Below, piece by piece: positions 24,091 to 32,330 of a DNA stretch of 64,000 bases; within the stretch, counting starts at the first letter, position 1; each line of letters begins with the position of its first letter. Source of the stretch: Oscillospiraceae bacterium (GTDB lineage Bacteria > Bacillota > Clostridia > Oscillospirales > CAG-272). Both the position numbers and the translations under genes were made by a program. Below the pieces are notes generated by a model, which had not been told where the DNA came from, searched no databases, and saw nothing but the letters and a program-made list of their open reading frames with translations. The stretch is taken from assembly GCA_022009675.1 (NCBI GenBank), contig CP091718.1:496001-560000 (forward strand), in the 5' to 3' direction.

Positions 24091-25179
24091 ATGGGAAACG
24101 AAAAAACCGTACGCATCGGCATCATCGGATGCGGAGGCATTGCCAACGGTAAGCATATGCCCTCCCTCCGGCAGATCCCGGGCGTCCAGATGGTCGCATT
24201 CTGTGACATCATTGAGGAGCGTGCCCGTAAAGCCAAGCAGGACTACGGCACCCCCGATGCGGCGGTATACACCGACTACCGCAAGCTGTTGGAGGACAAG
24301 ACCATTGACGTGGTACACGTCTGCACCCCCAACCGCGCCCACAGCTTCATCACGGTGGACGCTTTGCACGCGGGCAAGCACGTCATGTGCGAGAAGCCGA
24401 TGGCAATCAATGCCGCCGAGGCAAAGAAGATGCTGGACGCCGCGAAGGAAACCGGCAAAATCCTGACCATCGGCTACCAGAGCCGTCAGCGCGCCGATGC
24501 GCAGTACATGAAGCAGGAGTGCCTCGCCGGCACGTTCGGTGACATCTACTACGCCAAGGCTACCGCTATCCGCCGGCGCGCCGTGCCGACGTGGGGCGTG
24601 TTCCTGAACGAGTATGAGCAGGGCGGCGGTCCGCTGATCGACATCGGCACCCACGCACTGGATCTGACGCTGTGGATGATGGACAACTATAAGCCCAAGT
24701 ACTGCCTGGGTCAGACCTTCCACAAACTCAACAAGGACACCAACCAGGGCAACGCCTGGGGCAACTGGGATCCCGAAAAGTTCACGGTCGAGGACAGTGC
24801 GTTCGGTATGGTCGTCATGGAGAACGGCGCTGTCATCAATCTGGAGTCCGCGTGGGCGCTCAACACGCTGGACGTGCGTGAGGCAGTCACGACCATCTGC
24901 GGTACCCGTGCGGGCGCCGATATGGACGACGGACTGCGAATCAACGGCATCCGGCAGAACTGCCAGTACGTATTCAAGCCCAATTTCTCCGCCGCAGGCG
25001 CCGCCTTCTTTGATGGTGTGACCAGCGCGGATCCTGCGGTGCTGGAGGCAGCGCAGTGGATCAATGCCGTTGTCAACGACGGAACGCCCTGCGTTCTTCC
25101 GGAGCAGGCGTTCACCGTGACGCGCATCCTGGAGGGAATCTACACCTCCGCCAAAACGGGAGACATCTTCCGCTTTTAA
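24091..25179 (+). CDS. Gfo/Idh/MocA-family NAD(P)-dependent oxidoreductase
   Basis: 362 residues. The N-terminal Rossmann fold is plain (VRIGIIGCGGIANGKHMPSL; DVVHVCTPNRAHSFITVDAL), followed by the family signature CEKPMAINAAEA with the catalytic Lys and, in the C-terminal half, GGGPLIDIGTHALDLTLWMM with the conserved Asp and His. Members oxidise or reduce sugars and inositols. The neighbouring TIM-barrel lipoprotein and sugar-phosphate isomerase/epimerase genes point to breakdown of an unusual sugar or polyol. The stop codon TAA forms the first bases of a 173-base palindromic repeat. Confidence 0.9.
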   Translation: MGNEKTVRIGIIGCGGIANGKHMPSLRQIPGVQMVAFCDIIEERARKAKQDYGTPDAAVYTDYRKLLEDKTIDVVHVCTPNRAHSFITVDALHAGKHVMCEKPMAINAAEAKKMLDAAKETGKILTIGYQSRQRADAQYMKQECLAGTFGDIYYAKATAIRRRAVPTWGVFLNEYEQGGGPLIDIGTHALDLTLWMMDNYKPKYCLGQTFHKLNKDTNQGNAWGNWDPEKFTVEDSAFGMVVMENGAVINLESAWALNTLDVREAVTTICGTRAGADMDDGLRINGIRQNCQYVFKPNFSAAGAAFFDGVTSADPAVLEAAQWINAVVNDGTPCVLPEQAFTVTRILEGIYTSAKTGDIFRF

Positions 25180-25348
25180 GGCATTACCGCGCAATTCCGA
25201 TGGTGCAATTGCGCAGTCGGATTTTCCGTCAGACAATACAAAAATTCGCAGGCTGTAGTAGAGCTACTGACAAGAATTTTTTTGTGAAGTATGACGGAAA
25301 AAGCCGCAAGCAAGTGTGCCATGCGTGGATTGCGCGGTAATGCCTTAA
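25176..25348. repeat. MITE-like palindromic element with 20-bp terminal inverted repeats
   Basis: TTAAGGCATTACCGCGCAAT at the left end (25176-25195) is repeated inverted at the right end (25329-25348). Inside are further nested inverted repeats (TCCGTCA/TGACGGA, CAAAAATTC/GAATTTTTTTG, GTAG-TAGAG-CTAC), so the whole can fold into one long hairpin. Both ends carry TTAA. No protein is encoded. This is the layout of a miniature inverted-repeat element; its left end supplies the stop codon of the dehydrogenase gene. Confidence 0.7.
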
Positions 25349-25435
25349 GCAACCGCTGCTGTATTCGGCATTCCCCATTTTTACTCCCTCCGCCCCGGCG
25401 GGGCAAACCAAACCACCCAGAGAGGATAACCACCA

Positions 25436-27010
25436 ATGAACCGAAATAGGAGACTGACTGTTCTGCTTCTTGCCACGCTGGCACTTCTGATGCTGGCGGG
25501 CTGTTCCGTGCTGGATCCGTTACTGCACCCGGATCACGAGGTGACGGGCAACCCGGACGAGCGCGATACGCGCTTTGTGGAGGGCAGTGCCTACCATGGA
25601 AAAGACCCGGAAACCCGCGTGGAGCCGGTAACCGATGAGAACGGTGAGCCGGTCACGGACGAAAACGGCGAAATCGTAACGGCAGTCGTCCCGGTCGGGA
25701 CGGAAACCGCGACGGGGGAAGCGGAAACGCAGGATCCCTACCGCGACCTGACCGAGCAGGAGCGGAACGATCTGCAGTCCCTGTACAATGAGGTCATCCG
25801 ATCCGGCGGATTGCTTCTGGTCGGCGGATGGGGTACGCCGAACGGCGCACTGCGCGATTCGACCGACGGGCAGATAGGCAATGCGTTCGGCGCGGCGTTT
25901 GACTCGCTGAAGGACGCCGGCTTCAACTGCGTTGTGACGGCAGACGAATGGAAATCCCCGGAGGCGCTGGCGGCATCGCTGTCCGCCGCGCGGAGCCGTC
26001 AGATGAAGCTGTGGTACAACTGCGGCGGGCAGGACAGCGACAACACGGTCGCCAAGCTGCGCGATCTGCTCAAGTCCCGCGACTCCGATGCGCTGGGCGC
26101 CATCGTCGTCACAATTCCCGACAGCACGGACGATCCGAGCGCGGTTGACCTGCCGGATTTCATCCAGTACGTGGACAATCTGCGGACCGGTCTCAACACC
26201 GACAAGCTCAAGATGACGGTTCGGCTGCTGCCGTCCTATGCAAATTTCAAGGGAACGGAGTCCTACGATCTGACATACGGGCAGTATGTGCAGAATTACA
26301 TGAAGGGGCAGGGGCTGGATTATACCCTGTTTGCCTATGACTCCTTCCCGTCGGACGGCACGAACCGGCTGGCGGGGCTGATCGGATGCATGAAGGCTGC
26401 CAAATTCGGCGCACGTCCCGTCTACCCGGTTCTGCAGTGCGCCGGCAGTGATACCCTGCGGGAGCCGACGCTGGAGGAGTTGCGTCTGAGCGTCCATATC
26501 AGTCTTGCAATGGGTGCCAAGGGGTACTTCTTCAACGGCATCTGCGGACGCCCGGACAGCACAGACACCGGCATCCTGGATGCGAACGGCAGCCGGACTA
26601 ACCTGTACAACCGGGTCAAAGCCGTCAATGCCGAAATTGACGGTATGCGGGAGATCTTCCTGAGCTCCAACCATATTTCCACATCGGTCTTCAACTTCCC
26701 GGATGCCGCCGCCGAGCTCGGCGTCACATCGGATTCCTTCTACGGTGCGCTGACTGCCGTATCTGAGGCACACGACGGCGCAATCCTGGTCGGTAACTTC
26801 TCTGACAGAAACAACCGGTACTCCTACTATGTCGTAAACGCCGATCCCACCCAAAATGCCAGCGTCACGCTGACATTCAACGAACGCCGTCTGGTCGTTA
26901 CGTGGGGCGACAACGGCTGTGAGTACGTCAACCGGACAGATACCGTCACGCTGAATCTGAAGCCGGGGGAGGGGATGTACGTCTTCACCTCCTCGCTGGT
27001 CAACGAGTAA
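25436..27010 (+). CDS. Secreted lipoprotein with TIM-barrel (glycoside-hydrolase-like) domain
   Basis: 524 residues, start after AGAGGA. A lipoprotein signal (LLLATLALLMLAGC) is followed by a low-complexity acidic linker with a repeated VTDENGE unit, then a domain that looks like a glycosidase barrel (SGGLLLVGGWGTPNGALRDS, ALGAIVVTIPDSTDDPSAVD, LDYTLFAYDSFPSDG, LAMGAKGYFFNGICG) and a C-terminal beta-sandwich (AILVGNFSDRNNRYSYYVVN). No catalytic acid pair can be named. It probably binds or cuts an extracellular glycan whose sugars are handled by the neighbouring enzymes. Function is inferred from fold pattern and context. Confidence 0.65.
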   Translation: MNRNRRLTVLLLATLALLMLAGCSVLDPLLHPDHEVTGNPDERDTRFVEGSAYHGKDPETRVEPVTDENGEPVTDENGEIVTAVVPVGTETATGEAETQDPYRDLTEQERNDLQSLYNEVIRSGGLLLVGGWGTPNGALRDSTDGQIGNAFGAAFDSLKDAGFNCVVTADEWKSPEALAASLSAARSRQMKLWYNCGGQDSDNTVAKLRDLLKSRDSDALGAIVVTIPDSTDDPSAVDLPDFIQYVDNLRTGLNTDKLKMTVRLLPSYANFKGTESYDLTYGQYVQNYMKGQGLDYTLFAYDSFPSDGTNRLAGLIGCMKAAKFGARPVYPVLQCAGSDTLREPTLEELRLSVHISLAMGAKGYFFNGICGRPDSTDTGILDANGSRTNLYNRVKAVNAEIDGMREIFLSSNHISTSVFNFPDAAAELGVTSDSFYGALTAVSEAHDGAILVGNFSDRNNRYSYYVVNADPTQNASVTLTFNERRLVVTWGDNGCEYVNRTDTVTLNLKPGEGMYVFTSSLVNE

Positions 27011-27060
27011 AATCTGTAACGGTCAAATCGGTCAAATAATGAAAGGACGGTTCCTATACC

Positions 27061-28041
27061 ATGAAACTGAGTGTTCTGACAAACCTGTACGGTGCCAAAT
27101 CCCTGGAGGAAACGCTGCAGATCCTGACGTCGATGGACATCCACACGGTGGAGCTCGGCGCGGGCGGCTACCCCGGCAAGGCGCACTGCAACCCCGAAGA
27201 GCTGCTGGCTGACCCGGCAAAGTATGACGCCTTCATGGCACTCCTCAAAAAGTATGACGTGGAGGTCTGCGCCCTGTCGGCGCATGGCAACGCCCTGCAC
27301 CCCAACCGGGAACTGGCGGCACGCTACGACCGGGATTTCCGCAATGCGGTTCTGCTGGCGGAAAAGATGGGTGTCGATACGGTCATCACCTTCTCCGGCT
27401 GTCCCGGCGACTGCGAGGAATCCAAGTACCCCAACTGGGTGACCTGCCCGTGGCCGGAGGATTTCCTTGCCATTCTGGACTGGCAGTGGAATCAGAAGCT
27501 GATCCCCTACTGGAAGGAAGCCGGCGCCTTCGCGCTGGCGCACCATGTGCCGCACATCGCCTTTGAGATGCACCCCGGCTTCTGCGTGTACAATCCCGCC
27601 ACACTGTTGCGCCTGCGTGCCGCAGTCGGCGCCGCAGTCGGCGATGTCATCGGGGCTAACTTTGACCCCTCGCACCTGATCTGGCAGGGCATGGATCCCG
27701 TTGCGGCAATCCGCGAACTGCAGGGTGCCATTTATCACGTCCACGCCAAGGACACCAGGATCGACGCCATCAATACGGCGAAGAACGGCGTTCTGGATAC
27801 CAAGCACTACTCGGACGAGCTGAACCGCTCGTGGGTGTTCCGCACGGTGGGCTACGGCAACGGTGAAACCTACTGGCGCGACATGATCTCCACCCTGCGG
27901 CTGTGCGGCTACGACCGCGTGCTGTCGATTGAGCATGAGGACAGCGTCATGACCATTGACGAAGGACTGCGCAAGGCAGTTGACTTCCTCAAGGGTGTGT
28001 GCATTTTTGATCCCAAGCCGACCGGCATGAGCTGGGCGTAA
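27061..28041 (+). CDS. Sugar phosphate isomerase/epimerase (xylose-isomerase-like barrel)
   Basis: 326 residues after GAAAGGACGG. Barrel strands and metal ligands of the AP-endonuclease-2/xylose-isomerase-like family are visible: DIHTVELGAGG, VCALSAHGNALHPN, IAFEMHPGFCVYN (Glu), VIGANFDPSHLIWQGMDP (Asp, His), IYHVHAKDTRI (His), and VLSIEHEDSVMTIDEG (Glu). Enzymes of this family epimerise or isomerise ketoses and inositol derivatives and often pair with Gfo/Idh/MocA dehydrogenases, as here. Substrate unknown. Confidence 0.88.
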   Translation: MKLSVLTNLYGAKSLEETLQILTSMDIHTVELGAGGYPGKAHCNPEELLADPAKYDAFMALLKKYDVEVCALSAHGNALHPNRELAARYDRDFRNAVLLAEKMGVDTVITFSGCPGDCEESKYPNWVTCPWPEDFLAILDWQWNQKLIPYWKEAGAFALAHHVPHIAFEMHPGFCVYNPATLLRLRAAVGAAVGDVIGANFDPSHLIWQGMDPVAAIRELQGAIYHVHAKDTRIDAINTAKNGVLDTKHYSDELNRSWVFRTVGYGNGETYWRDMISTLRLCGYDRVLSIEHEDSVMTIDEGLRKAVDFLKGVCIFDPKPTGMSWA

Positions 28042-28080
28042 ACGGCAAGCGAACGGCGCTGCCTCAAGCAAATACAGTGC

Positions 28081-28118
28081 GCTCTGGGGAAGCTTCCTGC
28101 GGGAAGTTTCCCCAGAGC
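28081..28118. terminator. Hairpin after the epimerase gene
   Basis: GCTCTGGGGAAGCTTCC pairs with GGAAGTTTCCCCAGAGC (one mismatch) around TGCG. No T-run follows, so it is only a probable terminator. Confidence 0.5.
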
Positions 28119-28160
28119 TGTTCCGTGACTTTCCGGGTCCGCCGGCGAAAGGAGAACACC

Positions 28161-29057
28161 GTGGGCGAGAGGGATAGCATAAGCAGAAGCAAAATCGGCA
28201 GGAAAAAGGCACCGTGCGCTGCACCGCCGGGAGCGGTCACGGCGGAGGAGGCGGCGCGTTTTGCCGCCGCCGCGGCAGAAGTGGTGCATCTGCCGGCGGC
28301 GCAGGCGCAGGGGTATGCCGGAATCGGGACTCTGCGGGAAAAGCGTCTGCACATGGCAGTCAAGCGCTACCTGTCCCCCGATGCAACCGGGCAAGAGGTG
28401 CCTGTCCGGGAGCTGGGCGAGGCAGGCACGGCGCGTGACCGGATCGCCGATGTACGCCTGCCGGACGGGCACATTTTTGAGGTGCAGACCGGCGGATTCT
28501 ACCCCCTGCGCCGCAAGATCGGGCTGTACATGGCGCATACCGACAGCCCGGTGACCGTGGTGCATCCCCTGCCGTACCGCAAGTACCTGTCGTGGATTGA
28601 CCCCGCGAGCGGGCAGATTCTCAGCCGCCGCCGGTCGCCACGCCACGCGGATGTGCGGAGCGCGGCGAGGGAGCTGTACTGGCTGTCGGATTGGATCGGC
28701 GACCCGCGCCTGACCGTCAGCCTGCTGTTTCTTGAACTGGAGGAGTTCCGTATGCAGGACGGCTGGGGGCGGAACGGCAAGCGCGGCTCCAACCGGTACG
28801 AGCGCATCCCGACCGCGCTGTGCGGACGAGTGGATCTGCGCACCCCGGCGGATTACGCCGCGTACTTCCTGCCGCAGGAGCCGACTGCGTTTCCGGACGG
28901 ATACTTTACCGCCGCCGGGTACGCGCGGCTGACCGGCATCCGGGGACGGACGACCTACGGCATCCTGCATCTGCTGGAAAAGCTGGAGCTGATCCGCGAG
29001 GACGGCATGGAAGGACGCAGCAGGCGCTATCGGATTGAAGCAAAATCGGATGGATGA
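28161..29057 (+). CDS. Conserved hypothetical protein, possible PD-(D/E)XK-type fold plus winged helix
   Basis: A GTG start is preferred because AAAGGAG lies just before it. About 298 residues. The core reads GIGTLREKRLHMAVKRYLSP, RDRIADVRLPDGHIFEVQTG, SPVTVVHPLPYRKYLSWIDP and LSRRRSPRHADVRSAARELY; the end (RLTGIRGRTTYGILHLLEKL) looks like a winged helix. I recall it as a well conserved but uncharacterised clostridial protein. The D...ExQ arrangement (ADVRLPDGHIFEVQTG) hints at a nuclease-like restriction fold, which is inference. It overlaps no neighbour and precedes an epimerase gene. Confidence 0.6.
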   Translation: MGERDSISRSKIGRKKAPCAAPPGAVTAEEAARFAAAAAEVVHLPAAQAQGYAGIGTLREKRLHMAVKRYLSPDATGQEVPVRELGEAGTARDRIADVRLPDGHIFEVQTGGFYPLRRKIGLYMAHTDSPVTVVHPLPYRKYLSWIDPASGQILSRRRSPRHADVRSAARELYWLSDWIGDPRLTVSLLFLELEEFRMQDGWGRNGKRGSNRYERIPTALCGRVDLRTPADYAAYFLPQEPTAFPDGYFTAAGYARLTGIRGRTTYGILHLLEKLELIREDGMEGRSRRYRIEAKSDG

Positions 29058-29073
29058 GGAGATACTGTCATGT

Positions 29074-29848
29074 ATGACTGTCATGTATGAGAACATCGGA
29101 CTTGTGTCCGTAACCTACCGGCGCCTGCCCGCCGAAGCGGTGGTGCGCCTTGCAAAAGACGCGGGGCTTGCGTGCATCGAATGGGGCAGCGACGTCCACG
29201 TGCCGGAAACCGACCCCGCCGGCGCACGCCGGGTAGGTGAATTCACCCGCGCCGCCGGGCTTTCGGTCGCTTCCTACGGCACCTACTACCGGCTGGGACA
29301 GGGGCAGGACTTCTCGGCTTACCTGACGGCGGCGGAAGCGCTGGGTGCGCCGTCGCTCCGCCTGTGGGCTGGTACGCGGGGCAGCGACGCGGTGGATGCC
29401 GCCACGCGGCGCCTGTGGACAGCCGACGGCATCGCGGCGGCGGAAGCTGCGGCGGCGCGGGGTCTGCGCATCGCGTTCGAGTATCATCCCGGCACGCTGA
29501 CCGATGCGTGTGACTCCGCCGTCCGGCTGATGCGGGAGATCAATCACCCCTGCCGCCGGTCTGTACTGGCAGCCGGACTTCCGCAAATCGGAGTACGAAT
29601 TGCTCCGCGGACTGGAGGCGGCACTGCCGTGGCTCCGGGCAATCCACCTGTTCTCGTGGTTGCCGGACGGCACCCGCCTGCCGCTTGCCGACCGGCGCCC
29701 CCTGTGGGAAAGCCTACTCCGCCACGTGCCGCAGTGCGACCGCATCCGGTTACTGCTGGAGTTTGTCCCCGGCGATGACGCTGACCCGGCAATCCTTGCA
29801 CGCGAGGCGGAGACTCTGCGCGGGATCGCAGACCAAGCGGGCAGGTAA
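29074..29848 (+). CDS. Second sugar phosphate isomerase/epimerase-like protein (one frame break)
   Basis: About 257 residues. The start region contains a tandem 13-base duplication ACTGTCATGTATG, giving two in-frame ATGs (29074, 29083); GAGGAG lies upstream. The barrel shows AKDAGLACIEWGSDVHVPET, AAGLSVASYGTYYRLGQGQD, GLRIAFEYHPGTLTD and, after an extra C near 29552, CAGLYWQPDFRKSEYELLRG with LRAIHLFSWLPDG. Glu and Asp/His positions of the family are present. Function by family only; substrate unknown. Confidence 0.75.
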
Positions 29849-29970
29849 TATCCCGCAGGACGCACAAATTTTACAAAAAGTTCAACGACGCTCCACAGAA
29901 AGCGGCGGACAACCGGGCAAATATCGGATATAATAGGGACGATAAGTATCAAACAAGGAGGGTCTGAACC

Positions 29971-30174
29971 ATGACCGTTACCAAAAAATCCATCATCGGC
30001 GACGTGCTGGACGCCGCGCCGGATACCGCCGCTTTCTTCTTTGAGATCGGGATGCACTGCCTCGGCTGCCCCTCCGCCCGGGGCGAGTCCATTGAGGACG
30101 CCTGCGCGGTCCACGGAACCGATGCCGATGAGCTGGTCGCCAAAATCAACGCATATCTGGCAGACAAGAAGTAA
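29971..30174 (+). CDS. DUF1858-domain small protein
   Basis: 67 residues, start after AAGGAGG. The DUF1858 pattern is plain: MTVTKKSIIGDVLDAAPDTA, then FFEIGMHCLGCPSARGESIE with the two conserved Cys (HCxGCxxA). Such proteins occur with hybrid-cluster or redox proteins and are thought to be disulfide/redox partners. A -10 box TATAAT lies at 29929-29934. It stands near trmK, Nif3-like and the thioredoxin-reductase-like gene. Confidence 0.85.
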   Translation: MTVTKKSIIGDVLDAAPDTAAFFFEIGMHCLGCPSARGESIEDACAVHGTDADELVAKINAYLADKK

Positions 30175-30254
30175 AGGTCGCCCGGAAGGCAATGCCGCAC
30201 ACCCGGGTGCGTGCGGTGTTACTGTTAAGTGTGACCTGAGCGACCCGAAAAAGC

Positions 30255-30296
30255 AGGGGCGGGGAAACGCGGTTCAGCCGGATTTCCCTGCCCCTT
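30255..30296. terminator. Hairpin between DUF1858 gene and trmK
   Basis: AGGGGCGGGGAAA pairs with TTTCCCTGCCCCT (one G-T pair) around a 16-base loop; a smaller hairpin CCGCACACCC-GGGTGCGTGCGG precedes it. No strong T-run. Confidence 0.5.
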
Positions 30297-30335
30297 CTGT
30301 AACGCGACCACTGATGCCGGAAGGAGACACATGAC

Positions 30336-31095
30336 ATGACGGCTTCCCCCATCAAGCTGACGCCCCGCCTGATGACGGCGGTGCGCTATGTCCGCCCCGG
30401 TCACCTGCTCTGCGATGTCGGGACGGATCACGCATACCTGCCCATCTGGCTGTGCCAGACGGGTGTGCTGACTCCCGTCCCCCTGCCGGACGGCGTGCAG
30501 TCCGCCGGCGGGGCACTGTGTGCCATCGCGTCCGATGTACGGGACGGTCCCGTGGAACGTGCGCGCCTGCACGTTGCCGCCGCCGGACTGACCGACCGTA
30601 TCCTGACCGTCCGCACCGACGGGCTGTCGGGGCTGGAGAGCTACCGACCGTCGGATATCACGGTATTCGGAATGGGCGGGGAGCTGATCGTGTCCATTCT
30701 GGAGCGGGCGGCGTTTGTCCGCTCGCCGGATGTCCGGCTGATCCTCCAGCCCATGACGCATCCGGAAATCCTGCGGAAATGGTTGCTGGACAACGGCTTT
30801 TTCCATACTTGGCGAGTTGCTGTCGGCAGAGGAGCATCGCATTTACCAGACGGTCTGTGCCGCCTATGCGCCGGATGCCTGCGCCGCGCCCTACGATGAC
30901 GCCGAGCTGCTGACCGGACGCGCCTACCCGCCGGAGCAGGCGGATCTGCACCGGGCGCTGATTTGCAAAACCCGGCACACCCTGACCGCCCGGCGGGACG
31001 CCCGCGCCGGCTCCGGTCATACGACAGCCGGCGAGGACACCCTGCTCACCGCTCTGGCGGCGCAGGAGGCACGCATCGCCCGGCAGATACGGTAA
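30336..31095 (+). CDS. trmK: tRNA (adenine-22-N1)-methyltransferase TrmK (one frame break)
   Basis: About 252 residues, start after GGAAGGAG. SAM-binding motif LLCDVGTDHAYLPIWL and the family motif DITVFGMGGELIVSILE are clear, then LILQPMTHPEILRKWLLDNG. An insertion in a T5 run (30798-30802) shifts the frame; with four T the protein continues FSILGELLSAEEHRIYQTVC and ends EARIARQIR. TrmK methylates A22 in the D-arm of certain tRNAs. It precedes the Nif3-like gene, the order also found in Bacillus. Confidence 0.9.
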
Positions 31096-31118
31096 ACTAT
31101 CCGGGAAAGGGATCTTAC

Positions 31119-31925
31119 ATGACGATACAACAGCTGTACGACGCGCTGGAAGCGCGCATTCCGCGGTCGCTGTCCTGCGGATGGGACAATGACGGACTTT
31201 CCTGCTGTCCCGACCCGGCGGCGCCGGTGCGCGGCGTTCTGATAGCACTGGACGCGACCGAGGACGCCGTCGCCGCGGCGGAACGGCAGGGATGCAACCT
31301 GCTGGTGACGCACCATCCCCTGCTCTTCCGGGGTCTGCGCGCCGTGGACGGTGCCGACACATCCTCCCGGAAGGTGCTTCGCCTGATCCGTGCGGGCATT
31401 TCCACCGCCGCCTTCCATACCCGGCTGGACGCCCTGCCGGGCGGCGTCAACGATACGCTGGCGGCTGTGCTGGGACTGCACGATGTCCTGCCCTTCGGCA
31501 GTGGGGCGGGTGAGGACGGAAACCCGGCGGGTATGCCGCTGGGGCGCATCGGTTCCCTGCCCGCGCCGGAATCCTTTGACGCCTTCTGCGCACGGGTCAG
31601 GGCGGCACTGCACCTGCCTGCCCTGCTGGGCGCGGGTTGCGGGCGAGACATCCGTCGGGTCGCCGTGCTGGGCGGCGCGGGGGACGACGACGTGGACGCC
31701 GCGCGGGCGGCGGGCGCGGACGTGTTTGTGACCGGCGAGCTGCGCTACCATCAGCTCTGCGATGCGCCCTACGGCGGCATGGCGCTGATCGCCGCCGGGC
31801 ACTACCACACCGAATTTCCGGTGGTGCCGGTGCTGGCGGACACGGTGCGCGGCATTCTGCGCGCGGCGGGAGATGCAGATGTTCCGGTGTCGCTGTACGG
31901 CGGCACGCGGGTACAAATACGGTAA
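31119..31925 (+). CDS. Nif3-like dinuclear metal centre protein (COG0327)
   Basis: 268 residues. Metal ligands of the family can be placed: CGWDNDGLSCC, NLLVTHHPLLFRGLRAV (HHP), GISTAAFHTRLDALPGG (H..D) and, near the end, MALIAAGHYHTEFPVVP (H..E). The inserted middle domain of longer Nif3 proteins is absent. Exact function unknown; it commonly follows trmK and may belong to RNA or cofactor metabolism. Confidence 0.88.
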   Translation: MTIQQLYDALEARIPRSLSCGWDNDGLSCCPDPAAPVRGVLIALDATEDAVAAAERQGCNLLVTHHPLLFRGLRAVDGADTSSRKVLRLIRAGISTAAFHTRLDALPGGVNDTLAAVLGLHDVLPFGSGAGEDGNPAGMPLGRIGSLPAPESFDAFCARVRAALHLPALLGAGCGRDIRRVAVLGGAGDDDVDAARAAGADVFVTGELRYHQLCDAPYGGMALIAAGHYHTEFPVVPVLADTVRGILRAAGDADVPVSLYGGTRVQIR

Positions 31926-31938
31926 GGGGGACTATGCC

Positions 31939-32137
31939 ATGAAAAATACGGCTCAATGAAGATCCGGAGATCGTCCGGACGGTCAAGGAGGGACTTGCCG
32001 CCCGCGGCGGCTACTGCCCCTGCCGCACGGTCAGAAACGAGGACACCAAGTGTATGTGCCGGGAATTCCGCGAGCAGATCAAGGACCCCGATTTCGAGGG
32101 CTTCTGCCACTGTATGCTGTACTACAAGGAGAAATAA
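31939..32137 (+). CDS. Ferredoxin-thioredoxin reductase catalytic-chain-like small protein (one frame break)
   Basis: About 65 residues once the A5 run at 31942-31946 is read as four A: MKIRLNEDPEIVRTVKEGLA, then GGYCPCR, CMCREF and GFCHCMLYYKEK. The CPC...CMC...CHC arrangement is that of the catalytic beta chain of ferredoxin:thioredoxin reductase, which holds a 4Fe-4S cluster next to a redox disulfide. Clostridia carry short versions of it. It lies 13 bases after the Nif3-like gene. Without repair of the start the frame would not be seen. Confidence 0.8.
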
Positions 32138-32139
32138 TC

Positions 32140-32274
32140 ATGCCGCGACAGGGGAAAACTCTGCCGGACTGCCTTGCGCAGGCAGTCCGCGTCCCTATCG
32201 GTGCCGCCCGTGATGGTGGCGGCGCCGCTGTCTGCACCGTTGCCATGGCTGTCTCCCTGCTGATCTTTCACTGA
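32140..32274 (+). CDS. Possible small ORF after the reductase-like gene
   Basis: An ATG two bases after the preceding stop opens 44 codons ending GGAAVCTVAMAVSLLIFH, a weakly hydrophobic tail. GGAG of the preceding gene (AAGGAGAAATAATCATG) could serve as ribosome-binding site. There is also a stem GGACTGCC/GGCAGTCC within it, so it may be only untranslated 3' sequence. Confidence 0.25.
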   Translation: MPRQGKTLPDCLAQAVRVPIGAARDGGGAAVCTVAMAVSLLIFH

Positions 32275-32290
32275 TATCCGTCCGGAACCG

Positions 32291-32322
32291 AAACAGGGCG
32301 GCTCTTGCGAGCCGCCCTGTTT
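32291..32322. terminator. Bidirectional terminator
   Basis: AAACAGGGCGGCTC and its perfect complement around TTGC; separates the plus-strand trmK group from the minus-strand ABC transporter operon. Confidence 0.85.
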
Positions 32323-32330
32323 CCATATCC

